Of a DNA stretch of 10,985 bases, positions 1 through 6,222 are shown in pieces (within the stretch, counting starts at the first letter, position 1; each line of letters begins with the position of its first letter). Both the position numbers and the translations under genes were made by a program. This DNA comes from an uncultured Akkermansia sp. Lineage in GTDB: Bacteria > Verrucomicrobiota > Verrucomicrobiia > Verrucomicrobiales > Akkermansiaceae. The stretch is taken from positions 1 to 10,985 of the forward strand of contig URLZ01000054.1 of the NCBI GenBank assembly GCA_900548895.1. Direction: 5' to 3'. Under the pieces are notes generated by a model. The model saw nothing but the letters and a program-made list of their open reading frames with translations, did no database searches and was not told the DNA's origin.

Positions 1-271
1 AAGTCTGCATGAAAAGTTATTTCCTCTTTGTCGCATTTGGTCTTGCAATTCAGCAGCATCGCCACCGCCCGGCCGGGCGCATGAGCCCTCGCGCACGCGC
101 GCCTCTCTCTGAAAGGAGCATCCGGGGGAAGCTCGGGGCGCCGAGGCAGGAGGAGAGGCCGCAGCATACGGCGCTTCCGGGAGGGAGGCAGGATATCGGG
201 GCAAGGCGATCGGAGGCGAGGGCTCGCCGATTTTGTCGGCTCTGACGCTGATTTGACTTTCCGCCCGGGGC
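1..271. other. Non-coding left edge of the window
   Basis: I see no convincing gene here. A + strand reading frame opens at 9 with a hydrophobic start, but it soon becomes Arg/Pro/Ala-rich and has no initiation signal. On the - strand an ATG at 10 follows an AT-rich stretch with a TTGCAA hexamer further upstream and an in-frame TAA just before it. A divergent gene could therefore start there and leave the window, but only three codons are visible. The right-hand part holds a weak hairpin and the promoter of the next gene. Confidence 0.5.
209..237 (+). terminator. Weak terminator-like hairpin
   Basis: A short stem GGCGA/TCGCC (215-219 with 224-228, loop GGGC) is followed by GATTTTGTC. The TTTTGTC tail resembles that of the clear terminator near 2530. 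There is no recognised + strand gene upstream for it to end, and the stem is only 5-6 bp, so it may be chance. Confidence 0.25.
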
Positions 272-286
272 ATGAGACGGTATAAT
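253..286 (+). promoter_or_regulatory. Promoter of the TPM gene, predicted leaderless
   Basis: A perfect -10 box TATAAT lies at 281-286, exactly 6 nt before the GTG at 293, so transcription would begin at or next to the start codon. The best -35-like hexamer, TTGACT at 253-258, is 22 bp away, which is too long. At the usual 17 bp only TTTCCG (258-263) is available. The -10 is strong evidence; the -35 is unresolved. Confidence 0.65.
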
Positions 287-292
287 ATCCCC

Positions 293-2305
293 GTGCCGAT
301 TTGTCCGAAATGTTTTGCCTCCATCCACGTCGGAGCGCTGGATCAGTGCCCCGCGTGCGGCTACAGCCTGAGGCGGGCTGATCGGATCTTCGGGCGTGGG
401 CAAGTCGAGTTCCCGCGCGTGCTCGACGCCGCCGGCGCGCTCACCCGCGACCAGCGCCGCGAAATGCTCGCCTTTCTGGAGCGGCTGGAGCGCAACATCA
501 GCCCCGTTGCCCTCGGCATCTACATCACGGACAAGGGCAAGCCTCAGGACTTTTGCACCCTCGCCCACTGGATTCTCAACCACGCCCACATTCACCAGCC
601 CTCCTTCGGCAAGCGCGAGAAGATCCGCGCCGTTGAGAGCTCGGAGATCCGAGTGCGTCGCCCCGGCGAGCCGGAAGAGGAGGCCGAGCCGGCTCCCTCG
701 CGCTTCCGGCAGTTGCTGCATGAGGTCGGCGGCCTGTTTCTCGATTATTTCCGCCCGCTGCCGCCCTCGGTTCGCCACGAGTGGATGCTGCTTCTGGTTC
801 TCGACGTGCAGCTCGAAGTCGCCTGCTTCAGCTGGGGCTACATGCTCGATCCCTACATCAACCCCGACCGCATCAACACCTGCATCATCAAGGGGCAGCT
901 GAGCTTCCGCGAGCGCGAGCTCGTCTCGGGGCTCAAAACCGTCATGCGCGCCGCCGTGCGCCAGATCGCCTCGCACAGCCGGGCCGTGACGAAGAAGCTT
1001 CGCAATAAATATGACACCTGGCCCGTGCTGATCGGCGGCGCGCTTGCCCTCAGCCTCGCGGCGGCAACGGCCCCGGCGCAGGCGCAGGAGGCCCTGCCGG
1101 CCCCGGCTGCGCCGCAGGTGCTCGATGAGGACGTGGCCGTCGATCCCGATGCGGAGGATGTGGCGGTGGATCCTGATGCGGAGGACGTAGCCGTCGACCC
1201 GGAGGCGGAGGATGTGGCGGTGGATCCCGACGCGGAGGACGTGGCTGTCGACCCAGATGAGGCGGGGCATGCCGATGGGGATGCCGCCGATGGTGCCGCA
1301 GCCGATTCTCCCGGAGCGTCGGAGGGCGGGGCTGAAGGGACGCCCGGCGAAAAACCGGGCACCGAGACGCCGGCTCCCGCTCCTGCGGCGCCGAGTGCGG
1401 ATTTGCCCGCTCCCTGGAAGGATGAGGATTATCGCCGCCTGATGACGGGTGAGCTGGCTGAGGGCTATGCGGCCCTCATTCCGGCCCGGCGCGCGGAGGC
1501 GCTCAAGCTTCCGCAGGCGACGGATCGCCCGGAGAGCGACAGCGAAGTGCCGCTGCGCTACACCACGGCCTACACGACGCCGCCCGCCGACGGGCTGATT
1601 GATCCCCAGCACCTGCTGAGCACGGCTGAGCGCGAGGACCTCCTCCACGTGCTCTCGCGCGAGAATGCCGATTCTCTCTGCCGCATCAACGTCGCCGTCT
1701 TCAAGAGCAGCCAGAAGCTCAGCCCCGAGCTCGGCATCGCCAACCTGACGCTCGTCACCTCGGAGCCCTGCCGCTACACGCTGCTCATCAGCTACCCGCT
1801 GGGGGCACCCGCGGAGCTTGAGCTGGGGCTGCATGAGCTACGCCTCAGCGATGAGCAGCGGCACGCCTGGCTGCTCGCCATGCGAGCTGAGGCTGCCCGC
1901 TGCGGCAGCGGGGTCGAGGGCATCATGGCAGCGGTGCGCTCTCTGGCGCAGTCCGCCGCCCCCGTGGTGGCCGGTCTCAAGCCTCTGGAGGCCGAGGTCT
2001 CGGGCAAGATGCCGCTCATTGATCTGCCGATGCGGCAGCGGGCCGATGAGGAGAAACAGGGCACGATGGACAAGATGCGGGCTGCTCTCAGCAATCCCGA
2101 CAATCTGCCGATGTTTGTGGCCGTTGGCGTATTCGCGCTGGCGATTGTTTTGTATGGTCTCTTCAGGCTGATCCGGAACAGTCATGGCGTGCTCATTGAC
2201 TCGGAGCCCGATCGCCGCTTGGCTTCGCCCTACGGAGCGGGCGTCAGCCGCCTCGTGCGCTACCTCCACGGGCGCGAGGATCACGACGAGGCACCTCCGT
2301 TCTGA
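293..2305 (+). CDS. Zinc-ribbon, tandem TPM-like domain membrane protein
   Basis: This is a 670-residue protein from the GTG at 293. An in-frame ATG at 272 would lie upstream of the -10 box at 281-286, so GTG is preferred and the protein begins MPICPKC. Residues 4-22 form a zinc ribbon (C4, C7, C19, C22). A TPM-like domain follows at about 35-200. A basic stretch precedes a membrane segment at 243-264 that ends in Ala-Gln-Ala-Gln like a signal-peptidase site. Five 9-residue EDVAVDPDA units lie at 279-323, then a Pro/Ala-rich linker. A second TPM-like region lies at about 419-570, a membrane helix at 607-629 and a basic tail after it. Positive-inside charge predicts both ends cytoplasmic and the acidic repeats plus second domain periplasmic. 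TPM proteins are linked to envelope or photosystem quality control, but the role here is unknown. The TPM assignment rests on sequence feel and needs a profile search. Confidence 0.8.
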   Translation: MPICPKCFASIHVGALDQCPACGYSLRRADRIFGRGQVEFPRVLDAAGALTRDQRREMLAFLERLERNISPVALGIYITDKGKPQDFCTLAHWILNHAHIHQPSFGKREKIRAVESSEIRVRRPGEPEEEAEPAPSRFRQLLHEVGGLFLDYFRPLPPSVRHEWMLLLVLDVQLEVACFSWGYMLDPYINPDRINTCIIKGQLSFRERELVSGLKTVMRAAVRQIASHSRAVTKKLRNKYDTWPVLIGGALALSLAAATAPAQAQEALPAPAAPQVLDEDVAVDPDAEDVAVDPDAEDVAVDPEAEDVAVDPDAEDVAVDPDEAGHADGDAADGAAADSPGASEGGAEGTPGEKPGTETPAPAPAAPSADLPAPWKDEDYRRLMTGELAEGYAALIPARRAEALKLPQATDRPESDSEVPLRYTTAYTTPPADGLIDPQHLLSTAEREDLLHVLSRENADSLCRINVAVFKSSQKLSPELGIANLTLVTSEPCRYTLLISYPLGAPAELELGLHELRLSDEQRHAWLLAMRAEAARCGSGVEGIMAAVRSLAQSAAPVVAGLKPLEAEVSGKMPLIDLPMRQRADEEKQGTMDKMRAALSNPDNLPMFVAVGVFALAIVLYGLFRLIRNSHGVLIDSEPDRRLASPYGAGVSRLVRYLHGREDHDEAPPF

Positions 2306-2529
2306 GCCGGTGCCGCTGTTCCGCACAGACGGAGCAATGCGGCAGGCGGGGACGTTGAGGCGATGGGGTTTCGCAGGCGGCTCTTTTGCAGGCGGTTCTC
2401 CGGGAGGGCGCCGCGGTGTTGGGGGAGGAGTAGGGGGAGGTCTCGGATGCAGCCGGAATGAAGCCGGAAGGACGTCTCTGAACGCTGTGCTGTCGGCGGA
2501 GGTATGCTCTGCTGCTCTGCGTGGTGCAT
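2306..2529. other. Intergenic spacer between convergent genes
   Basis: No gene is supported here. The octamer GCAGGCGG occurs three times (2342-2349, 2373-2380, 2388-2395, the last two 15 bp apart). A G-rich run follows. I found no hairpin with a T-run that would end the + strand TPM transcript. Confidence 0.5.
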
Positions 2530-2565
2530 GACAAAACCCCCGCAGAACGCGTGCTCTGCGGGGGT
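2530..2565 (-). terminator. Intrinsic terminator of the CxxH/CxxC secreted protein
   Basis: A perfect 11-bp stem (2536-2546 with 2555-2565, 8-nt loop) is followed on the - strand by TTTGTC. It lies about 57 nt past the stop at 2622. On the + strand the hairpin is followed by G-rich sequence, so it should work only for the - strand gene. Confidence 0.8.
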
Positions 2566-2621
2566 GAGGGAGGAGCTGTTCACAGCGTGAGTGACTCCGT
2601 CAGCGCTCTCCGAACGCGCCG

Positions 2622-2957
2622 TTAGTGGCGGTGAGGCGGAGGTACCGGGCGCCGATGTGGCGGAGGTACCGGGCGCCGATGTGGCGGAGGCACCGGGCGA
2701 CCGTGGTGGCGGGGCTCTTCAATCCGGTAGCCGCGGGCCGCGGCGTTGCGCTGGCATTTGCCGCACTCGGGCACGTAGTACTGATGCACCGGGCAGGAGC
2801 GGTTGTTGCGCTGGCACTTGCCGCATTCCGGCACGTAGTGCTTGTGCACCGGGCAGGAGTTTTGCAGGCGAATGACGGGTGCCGCTTCAGCCGGAGCGGC
2901 GGCGAATCCCAGAGCCAGAGCGGCTCCGGCCAGAATCATGCTGAGATAATGTTTCAT
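2622..2957 (-). CDS. Secreted twin CxxH-CxxC protein with His-Pro repeats
   Basis: This 111-residue protein belongs to no family I recognise. A signal peptide spans about 1-25 (cleavage after PAEA). Two near-identical 20-residue units follow: CPVHKHYVPECGKC at 35-48 and CPVHQYYVPECGKC at 55-68. Each offers C, H, C, C in a CxxH-x6-CxxC pattern that fits binding of one metal ion, zinc being most likely. The tail from about 84 holds three copies of RPVPPPHR, rich in His, Pro and Arg. The start is ATG-AAA with an A/C-rich leader and no Shine-Dalgarno, and a strong terminator follows. It has its own promoter and probably forms a single-gene unit. A periplasmic metal-binding or scavenging role is an inference. 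That it is a real gene is well supported by the signal peptide, the repeat conservation and the flanking promoter and terminator. Confidence 0.85.
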   Translation of the reverse strand: MKHYLSMILAGAALALGFAAAPAEAAPVIRLQNSCPVHKHYVPECGKCQRNNRSCPVHQYYVPECGKCQRNAAARGYRIEEPRHHGRPVPPPHRRPVPPPHRRPVPPPHRH

Positions 2958-2988
2958 TGTTGTTTCGGGGGTTGGTTGTTTCGTTGAC

Positions 2989-3008
2989 CCTTCGCCTCTG
3001 AGAACGCA
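2989..3008 (-). promoter_or_regulatory. GTTCTC leader box, copy 1
   Basis: On the - strand this reads TGCGTTCTCAGAGGCGAAGG. It resembles TGTGTTCTCTGAGCTGAGG upstream of the EF-hand gene. It should lie near the 5' end of the mRNA, between the promoter and the A/C-rich leader. Its function is unknown. Confidence 0.4.
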
Positions 3009-3020
3009 GAGCCTAGTTCC

Positions 3021-3048
3021 AGTCTACAAAAAAGTTTCAAAAAGGCAA
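3021..3048 (-). promoter_or_regulatory. Promoter of the CxxH/CxxC secreted protein
   Basis: Read on the - strand, TTGCCT (3048-3043) is separated by 16 bp from TAGACT (3026-3021). Transcription would start near 3014 and give a leader of about 57 nt. The flanks are very AT-rich, as in an UP element. The hexamers match consensus only moderately. Confidence 0.5.
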
Positions 3049-3055
3049 CTTTTTT
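3028..3055. repeat. A-tract/T-tract dyad over the promoter
   Basis: AAAAAAGTT (3028-3036) and AACTTTTTT (3047-3055) are perfect 9-bp inverted arms 10 bp apart. The dyad covers the spacer and -35 region of the secreted-protein promoter. It could be an operator or an intrinsically bent element. Confidence 0.55.
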
Positions 3056-3100
3056 CGTATATAAATTAGTTCGGCCGCATGAAGGCTGTGAAGCGTATTG

Positions 3101-3136
3101 AAACAGAAAGGGGAAGCGCTTTGCAGCGCTTCCCCT
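3101..3136 (-). terminator. Intrinsic terminator of the EF-hand gene
   Basis: A perfect 12-bp stem (3109-3120 with 3125-3136) closes a GCAA tetraloop in the transcript. It is followed on the - strand by TTCTGTTT. It lies about 36 nt after the stop at 3173. Confidence 0.9.
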
Positions 3137-3172
3137 CTGAGGAGATCCGGCCGAAGCCGGCGGGAGCTTGGA

Positions 3173-3595
3173 TCAGGCGTTCGCAGGGGCCGGAGCCGGT
3201 GCAGGAGCAGGAGCCGGGGCGGGTGCCGGAGCGGGAGCGGGGGCCGGAGCGGGGGCCGGAGCGGGGGCCGGAGCGGGGGCCTGAGGAGCCGGGCAGGCGA
3301 CACTCGGGCAGGGAGCGCCCTTGGCGCGGCGCTGCTCGCGGGCGGCGCGCATGGCCTCGCGCTCCTGATCGTCGAGCTGGCCGTCCTTGTTGGTGTCAAA
3401 CTTCTCGAGCATGCGGGGATTGGGCCCGCGGCGCTTGCCGTCGGGGCGGAAGCCGGGCGCATTCGCATCAGCCGAGGCGGCGGGGGCTGCCTGCGGGTTG
3501 GCGGGGGGAGCGGGAGGCATCGGGGCTGCGGGAGCGGCGTCTTGAGCGCAGAGCGGCATAGCCGCTGCCAGGAGAATCAGTAGGGTGCTTTTCAT
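3173..3595 (-). CDS. Secreted single EF-hand protein with Pro-Ala tail
   Basis: This is a 140-residue protein. A signal peptide spans 1-18 (likely cleavage after CAQ). An Ala/Pro-rich linker runs to about 48, then a basic segment GKRRGPNPRMLEKF. One canonical EF-hand loop lies at 67-78 (DTNKDGQLDDQE, with acidic or polar ligands at 67, 69, 71, 75 and Glu 78), followed by a charged helix to about 92. Two cysteines at 96 and 101 precede about eighteen Ala-Pro dipeptides that end in ANA. EF-hands usually come in pairs and only one is present, so dimerisation or a structural role is possible. It is exported to the periplasm or cell surface; binding of calcium is expected but not shown. The ATG-AAA start with an A/C-rich leader and the downstream terminator support a single-gene unit. 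The Pro-Ala tail may anchor it in or span the envelope, which is inference. Confidence 0.85.
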   Translation of the reverse strand: MKSTLLILLAAAMPLCAQDAAPAAPMPPAPPANPQAAPAASADANAPGFRPDGKRRGPNPRMLEKFDTNKDGQLDDQEREAMRAAREQRRAKGAPCPSVACPAPQAPAPAPAPAPAPAPAPAPAPAPAPAPAPAPAPANA

Positions 3596-3641
3596 GGTTT
3601 GAATGGGGGTTGAATGGGAGTTTGGTGAGGTTGTTACCTGT

Positions 3642-3660
3642 CCTCAGCTCAGAGAACACA
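3642..3660 (-). promoter_or_regulatory. GTTCTC leader box, copy 2
   Basis: On the - strand this reads TGTGTTCTCTGAGCTGAGG, about 47-65 nt before the EF-hand start. It aligns with the box upstream of the neighbouring secreted protein with few mismatches, and both are followed by GTMAAC and A/C-rich sequence. The EF-hand promoter should lie just upstream, overlapping the rdgB hairpin, but I could not define it. Confidence 0.4.
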
Positions 3661-3695
3661 AGTCCCCGCTGCGCATCTACAGCACAGCGGGGATT
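3654..3695 (-). terminator. Probable rdgB terminator hairpin
   Basis: TCCCCGCTG (3663-3671) pairs with CAGCGGGGA (3685-3693), a 9-bp stem with a 13-nt loop that can add two inner pairs. On the - strand it is followed by CTTGTGTTCT, a moderate T-rich tail. It lies about 86 nt after the rdgB stop. The EF-hand promoter may overlap it, with TAGATG in the loop as a possible -10. Confidence 0.55.
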
Positions 3696-3780
3696 TACGG
3701 AAAAAATAGAGAGCCGGCAAAGCTCGCGGCTGCGGAAAGAGGAGCAGTCGCGCGCAGCTCGGCGCCGGGAAGGGCAGAAC

Positions 3781-4392
3781 TCAGCGCAGATAATCGAGCA
3801 GTTGGCGGAGGGCGCGGCTGCGGTGCGAGATGCGGTTTTTCGCCTCGGCAGGCATGTCCGCAAAGGTCTCGTCATGCCCCTCAGGCACAAAGAGCGGGTC
3901 GTAGCCGAAGCCGCCCTTGCCCGACGGGGTGAGGGTGATGTGCCCCTCGACGCGTCCGTCGAAAGCCGCCAGCTCGCGCCCGCCCTCGGCGAGGCTCATG
4001 GCACAGACGAAGCGCGCGCGGAAGGGCTCTTCACCCGGGCGCTCCGAGAGCTCGGCGAGCAGCTTGCGGTTGTTGGCGGCATCATCGCCGTGCACGCCGG
4101 CGAAGCGAGCCGAGTGCACGCCGGGCGCCCCGCCGAGGGCATCGACGCAGAGCCCCGAGTCATCGGCCAGCACAAGGCCGGGCAGCAGAGCCGAAATGCC
4201 GCAGGACTTCAGCCGCGCATTCTCGGCGAAGCTCGTGCCGTTTTCTTCAATCTCCGGCGCCTGCGGAAAATCGGCCAGCGTGAGCACCTCGTAGCGGGCG
4301 GGCAGCAGCGCGGCGATTTCCTGCGCCTTGTGCGCGTTGCGCGTGGCGACAATGAGGCGGATGCGGTCAGCGGGTGTTGAAGTTTGTGTCAT
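3781..4392 (-). CDS. rdgB: XTP/dITP diphosphatase (HAM1/RdgB family)
   Basis: This 203-residue cytosolic enzyme hydrolyses non-canonical purine triphosphates (XTP, dITP, ITP) to monophosphate and pyrophosphate, which keeps deaminated bases out of DNA and RNA. The length is normal for the family. The expected motifs appear in order: TRNAHK at 17-22 (triphosphate-binding loop), FAENA at 55-59, LADDSGLCVDALGGAPGVHS at 75-94 with the metal-binding and catalytic acidic pair, GKGGFGYDPLF at 158-168, and KNRISHRSRAL at 185-195. The start ATG is 52 nt past the stop of the MATE gene on the same strand, so co-transcription is likely, although a weak promoter is visible in the gap. There is no Shine-Dalgarno. 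The C-terminus is complete and a terminator-like hairpin follows. Confidence 0.96.
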   Translation of the reverse strand: MTQTSTPADRIRLIVATRNAHKAQEIAALLPARYEVLTLADFPQAPEIEENGTSFAENARLKSCGISALLPGLVLADDSGLCVDALGGAPGVHSARFAGVHGDDAANNRKLLAELSERPGEEPFRARFVCAMSLAEGGRELAAFDGRVEGHITLTPSGKGGFGYDPLFVPEGHDETFADMPAEAKNRISHRSRALRQLLDYLR

Positions 4393-4396
4393 GGCG

Positions 4397-4424
4397 AATA
4401 TCGGGTCTCAGATGGCGGTGAAAA
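4397..4424 (-). promoter_or_regulatory. Weak candidate promoter of rdgB
   Basis: On the - strand TTTTCA (4424-4419), a 16-bp spacer and GATATT (4402-4397) lie 4 nt before the rdgB ATG. Each hexamer matches consensus at four of six positions. The gap to the start is shorter than at the other genes here, so this may be chance and rdgB may depend on the MATE promoter. Confidence 0.3.
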
Positions 4425-4444
4425 ACGAAGGGCGGGCCCGCGGC

Positions 4445-5869
4445 TCAAGCTGTTGTGGCGGAGCCGTCGGACTCCTCGTTTTCGCGGAGCTTCGGCAGCG
4501 TGTGGTCCTTGTTCGGCATGTAGTGGCGCAGGAAGAGCCAGAGCACGACGACGCTCAGCGCGACGGAGGCGAGGTCGGACGCCGACTGCGAGAACCAGAC
4601 GCCCTCTTCGCCGAAGAAGCGCGGCAGGACAAAGAGACAGGGCAGCAGGAAGACCAGCTGGCGGCTGAGGCTCAGGAAGATGCTCATGACGGGGCGCCCG
4701 ATGGCCTGGAAGAAGTTACTGATGATAACCTGCATGCCGACGAGGGGGAAGAAGTAGGAGAAGAGGATGATGCCCTTGGCGCCGAGGTCGATGAGCTTTG
4801 TGGCGTTTTCATCGCTCTCGCGGGCGAAGAGCTCGAGAATCTCGCGGGGGAAGAGATGCACGAGAACGAAGCCGACGGAGGAGATGATGAAGCCCGAGAT
4901 GAGAGCCAGGCGCAGCACGCGGCGCACGCGGGTGAACTGGCCCATGCCGAGGTTGTAGCCCGCAATGGGCTGCATGCCCTGAGCCACCCCCAGCACGATC
5001 ATGACGAAGAAGAAGAGCGTGCGGTTGACGGAACCGAAGGCGCCCACACCCATTTCGCCGTCGTAGGCGAGGAAGAGGTGGTTGTAGACCACGGTGATGA
5101 CGCAGCCGCAGACGTTGAGCAGGCAGGGCGGCAGGCCCACGGTGAAGATGCGCTTGACGATCTTGCCGTTGAGCTTGTAAATGCCGCGGCGGAAGTACAG
5201 CAGCTGGCGCTTGTCGAAGTAGTGGATGAGCACCCAGACGAGGCCGACGGCCTGCCCGGTGATGGTGGCCCAGGCGGCACCCGACACGCCCATGTTGAAG
5301 CCCTGCATGAAGACGGGCGCGGCGATGAGGTTGACGACCATGGTGATGAGCAGGCTGAGCATGGCCTTGCGCGGGTAGCCGCTGGCGCGCATCAGGTGGT
5401 TGAGGTTGAGGAAGCAGGTGCTGACCGGGAAGCCCAGCAAGATGATGAACATGAAGTTGTAGGCCTCTTCGAGCGCCTCGCCGCGCGCGCCGAAGACCTC
5501 CAGAATTTCATGCAGCCATGGCAGGGGACCCCAGCCGACGACGAGCCCGACGATGATGCCGAGGATCACGCAGTGACCCAGCACGCGGAAGGCGCGCTCA
5601 TAGTCGTGCTGCCCCAGGGTGATGGAGGCCGTGGCGGCCGTGCCGAGGCCGACGAGCGTGCCGAAGGCGACGGTGAGGTTCATCACGGGGAAGGTCAGCG
5701 CGAGTGCCGCCACCGCGAAGGGACTGCACCATTGCCCGACAAAGATGGAGTCGATGATGTTGTAGGCTGAAACAGCGGCCAGCCCGATGACAGCCGGCAG
5801 CGAATACTGCCAGAGCAGGCGGCCGACGGATTCCTTCTCCAGCTTTTGAAGCATCAGATCCTTTGCCAT
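4445..5869 (-). CDS. MATE family efflux transporter
   Basis: This is a 474-residue inner-membrane protein of normal MATE length with the expected two six-helix halves. These transporters export cationic drugs or metabolites in exchange for Na+ or H+. Residues 18-46 carry the typical first helix (LLWQYSLPAVIGLAAVSAYN, then IIDSIFVG). An R-x-x-G-Y-P-R-K segment lies at 161-168, and the second half starts near 235 (GKIVKRIFTVGLPPCLLNVC). The signature QPIAGYNLG at 300-308 is close to the family's QPIxGYNxGA. The MepA-like subgroup seems the best fit but I cannot settle it. The start ATG is 8 nt after a good -10 box, so the mRNA is almost leaderless. It is probably the first gene of a MATE-rdgB transcript and diverges from thiE across a 353-bp spacer. 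The substrate is unknown. Confidence 0.93.
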   Translation of the reverse strand: MAKDLMLQKLEKESVGRLLWQYSLPAVIGLAAVSAYNIIDSIFVGQWCSPFAVAALALTFPVMNLTVAFGTLVGLGTAATASITLGQHDYERAFRVLGHCVILGIIVGLVVGWGPLPWLHEILEVFGARGEALEEAYNFMFIILLGFPVSTCFLNLNHLMRASGYPRKAMLSLLITMVVNLIAAPVFMQGFNMGVSGAAWATITGQAVGLVWVLIHYFDKRQLLYFRRGIYKLNGKIVKRIFTVGLPPCLLNVCGCVITVVYNHLFLAYDGEMGVGAFGSVNRTLFFFVMIVLGVAQGMQPIAGYNLGMGQFTRVRRVLRLALISGFIISSVGFVLVHLFPREILELFARESDENATKLIDLGAKGIILFSYFFPLVGMQVIISNFFQAIGRPVMSIFLSLSRQLVFLLPCLFVLPRFFGEEGVWFSQSASDLASVALSVVVLWLFLRHYMPNKDHTLPKLRENEESDGSATTA

Positions 5870-5877
5870 AGGCCGGC

Positions 5878-5906
5878 AACATACTCTGCCCGTTTGAAAT
5901 TGTCAA
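5878..5906 (-). promoter_or_regulatory. MATE promoter, nearly leaderless
   Basis: On the - strand a perfect TTGACA (5906-5901), a 17-bp spacer and TATGTT (5883-5878) lie 8 nt before the ATG at 5869. A start site at the usual distance gives a leader of 0-3 nt. No ribosome-binding site is present. Confidence 0.85.
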
Positions 5907-5908
5907 GC

Positions 5909-5930
5909 GTTGATTAAAACGACCATCAAC
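5909..5930. repeat. Dyad just upstream of the MATE -35
   Basis: GTTGAT (5909-5914) and ATCAAC (5925-5930) form a perfect 6-bp inverted repeat with a 10-bp gap, ending 3 bp from the -35 box. The position suits an activator site or UP-like element. Confidence 0.45.
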
Positions 5931-6003
5931 TTCTGCAAGCATGCCGTCGGATGGTCGGGGCGCGGGGCATTTTGCCGCCTACGACGGGCCCGGAGCGCAG
6001 GGC

Positions 6004-6076
6004 GCGCGCGTGGCACGAGCACGTTGAAAGCGCGCGTGGCACGAGCACGTTGAAAGCGCACGCGGCACGAGCGTTC
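6004..6076. repeat. 26-bp tandem repeat, about 2.7 copies
   Basis: Two copies with period 26 (6004-6029 and 6030-6055) differ by little or nothing. Each contains GTGGCACGAGCACGTTGAAA. A third degenerate copy (6056-6076) keeps GGCACGAGC. It lies between divergent genes, outside both promoters. Confidence 0.85.
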
Positions 6077-6187
6077 TGGGCGGAGCCGTTCGCCGACCGC
6101 GCGCCGGGCGGACGCGGCGGCGCCCAGGCTCCGCCGAACGAAAGCGCTTCGCCGCCGACCGGAAGAGGGGGAGGGCGCATTTTCGGC

Positions 6188-6216
6188 TTGATGCGCGCCG
6201 CGCCCTGTGGCAGCAT
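6188..6216 (+). promoter_or_regulatory. Candidate thiE promoter, leaderless
   Basis: TTGATG (6188-6193), a 17-bp spacer and CAGCAT (6211-6216) lie 6 nt before the ATG at 6223. The -10 is weak but keeps A2, A5 and T6. The stretch AGGCGCATG is identical at the dedA start, where the -10 is better. Confidence 0.45.
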
Positions 6217-6222
6217 AGGCGC

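Larger units (their letters stand above)
5870..6222. other. Divergent MATE/thiE intergenic region
   Basis: This region holds the MATE promoter with an upstream dyad, a 26-bp tandem repeat, a GC-rich stretch with no recognisable gene, and the thiE promoter. I see no thiamine pyrophosphate riboswitch, and the predicted thiE start site leaves no room for one. Reading frames that cross it are Arg/Ala/Pro-rich and look like GC-driven shadows. Confidence 0.6.

Noticed and set aside
9..245. 78-codon + strand frame with a hydrophobic start (MKSYFLFVAFGLAIQQ)
   Set aside because: The first 16 residues look like a signal peptide, but the rest is Arg/Pro-rich noise. No upstream sequence is available to judge initiation.
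272..274. ATG 272 as the TPM gene start
   Set aside because: It precedes the perfect TATAAT at 281-286, so it would not be in the mRNA. The GTG at 293 begins directly at the zinc ribbon.
50..1834. 594-codon open frame on the - strand opposite the TPM gene
   Set aside because: It is antisense to a protein with a clear zinc ribbon, membrane helices and promoter. Its product is Arg/His/Gly-rich with no motif, as expected from a GC-rich shadow frame.
4328..5770. 480-codon open frame on the + strand opposite MATE
   Set aside because: The product is an Asp/Glu/His/Ala-rich string with no fold signature, while the - strand encodes a full MATE transporter with the QPIxGYN motif.
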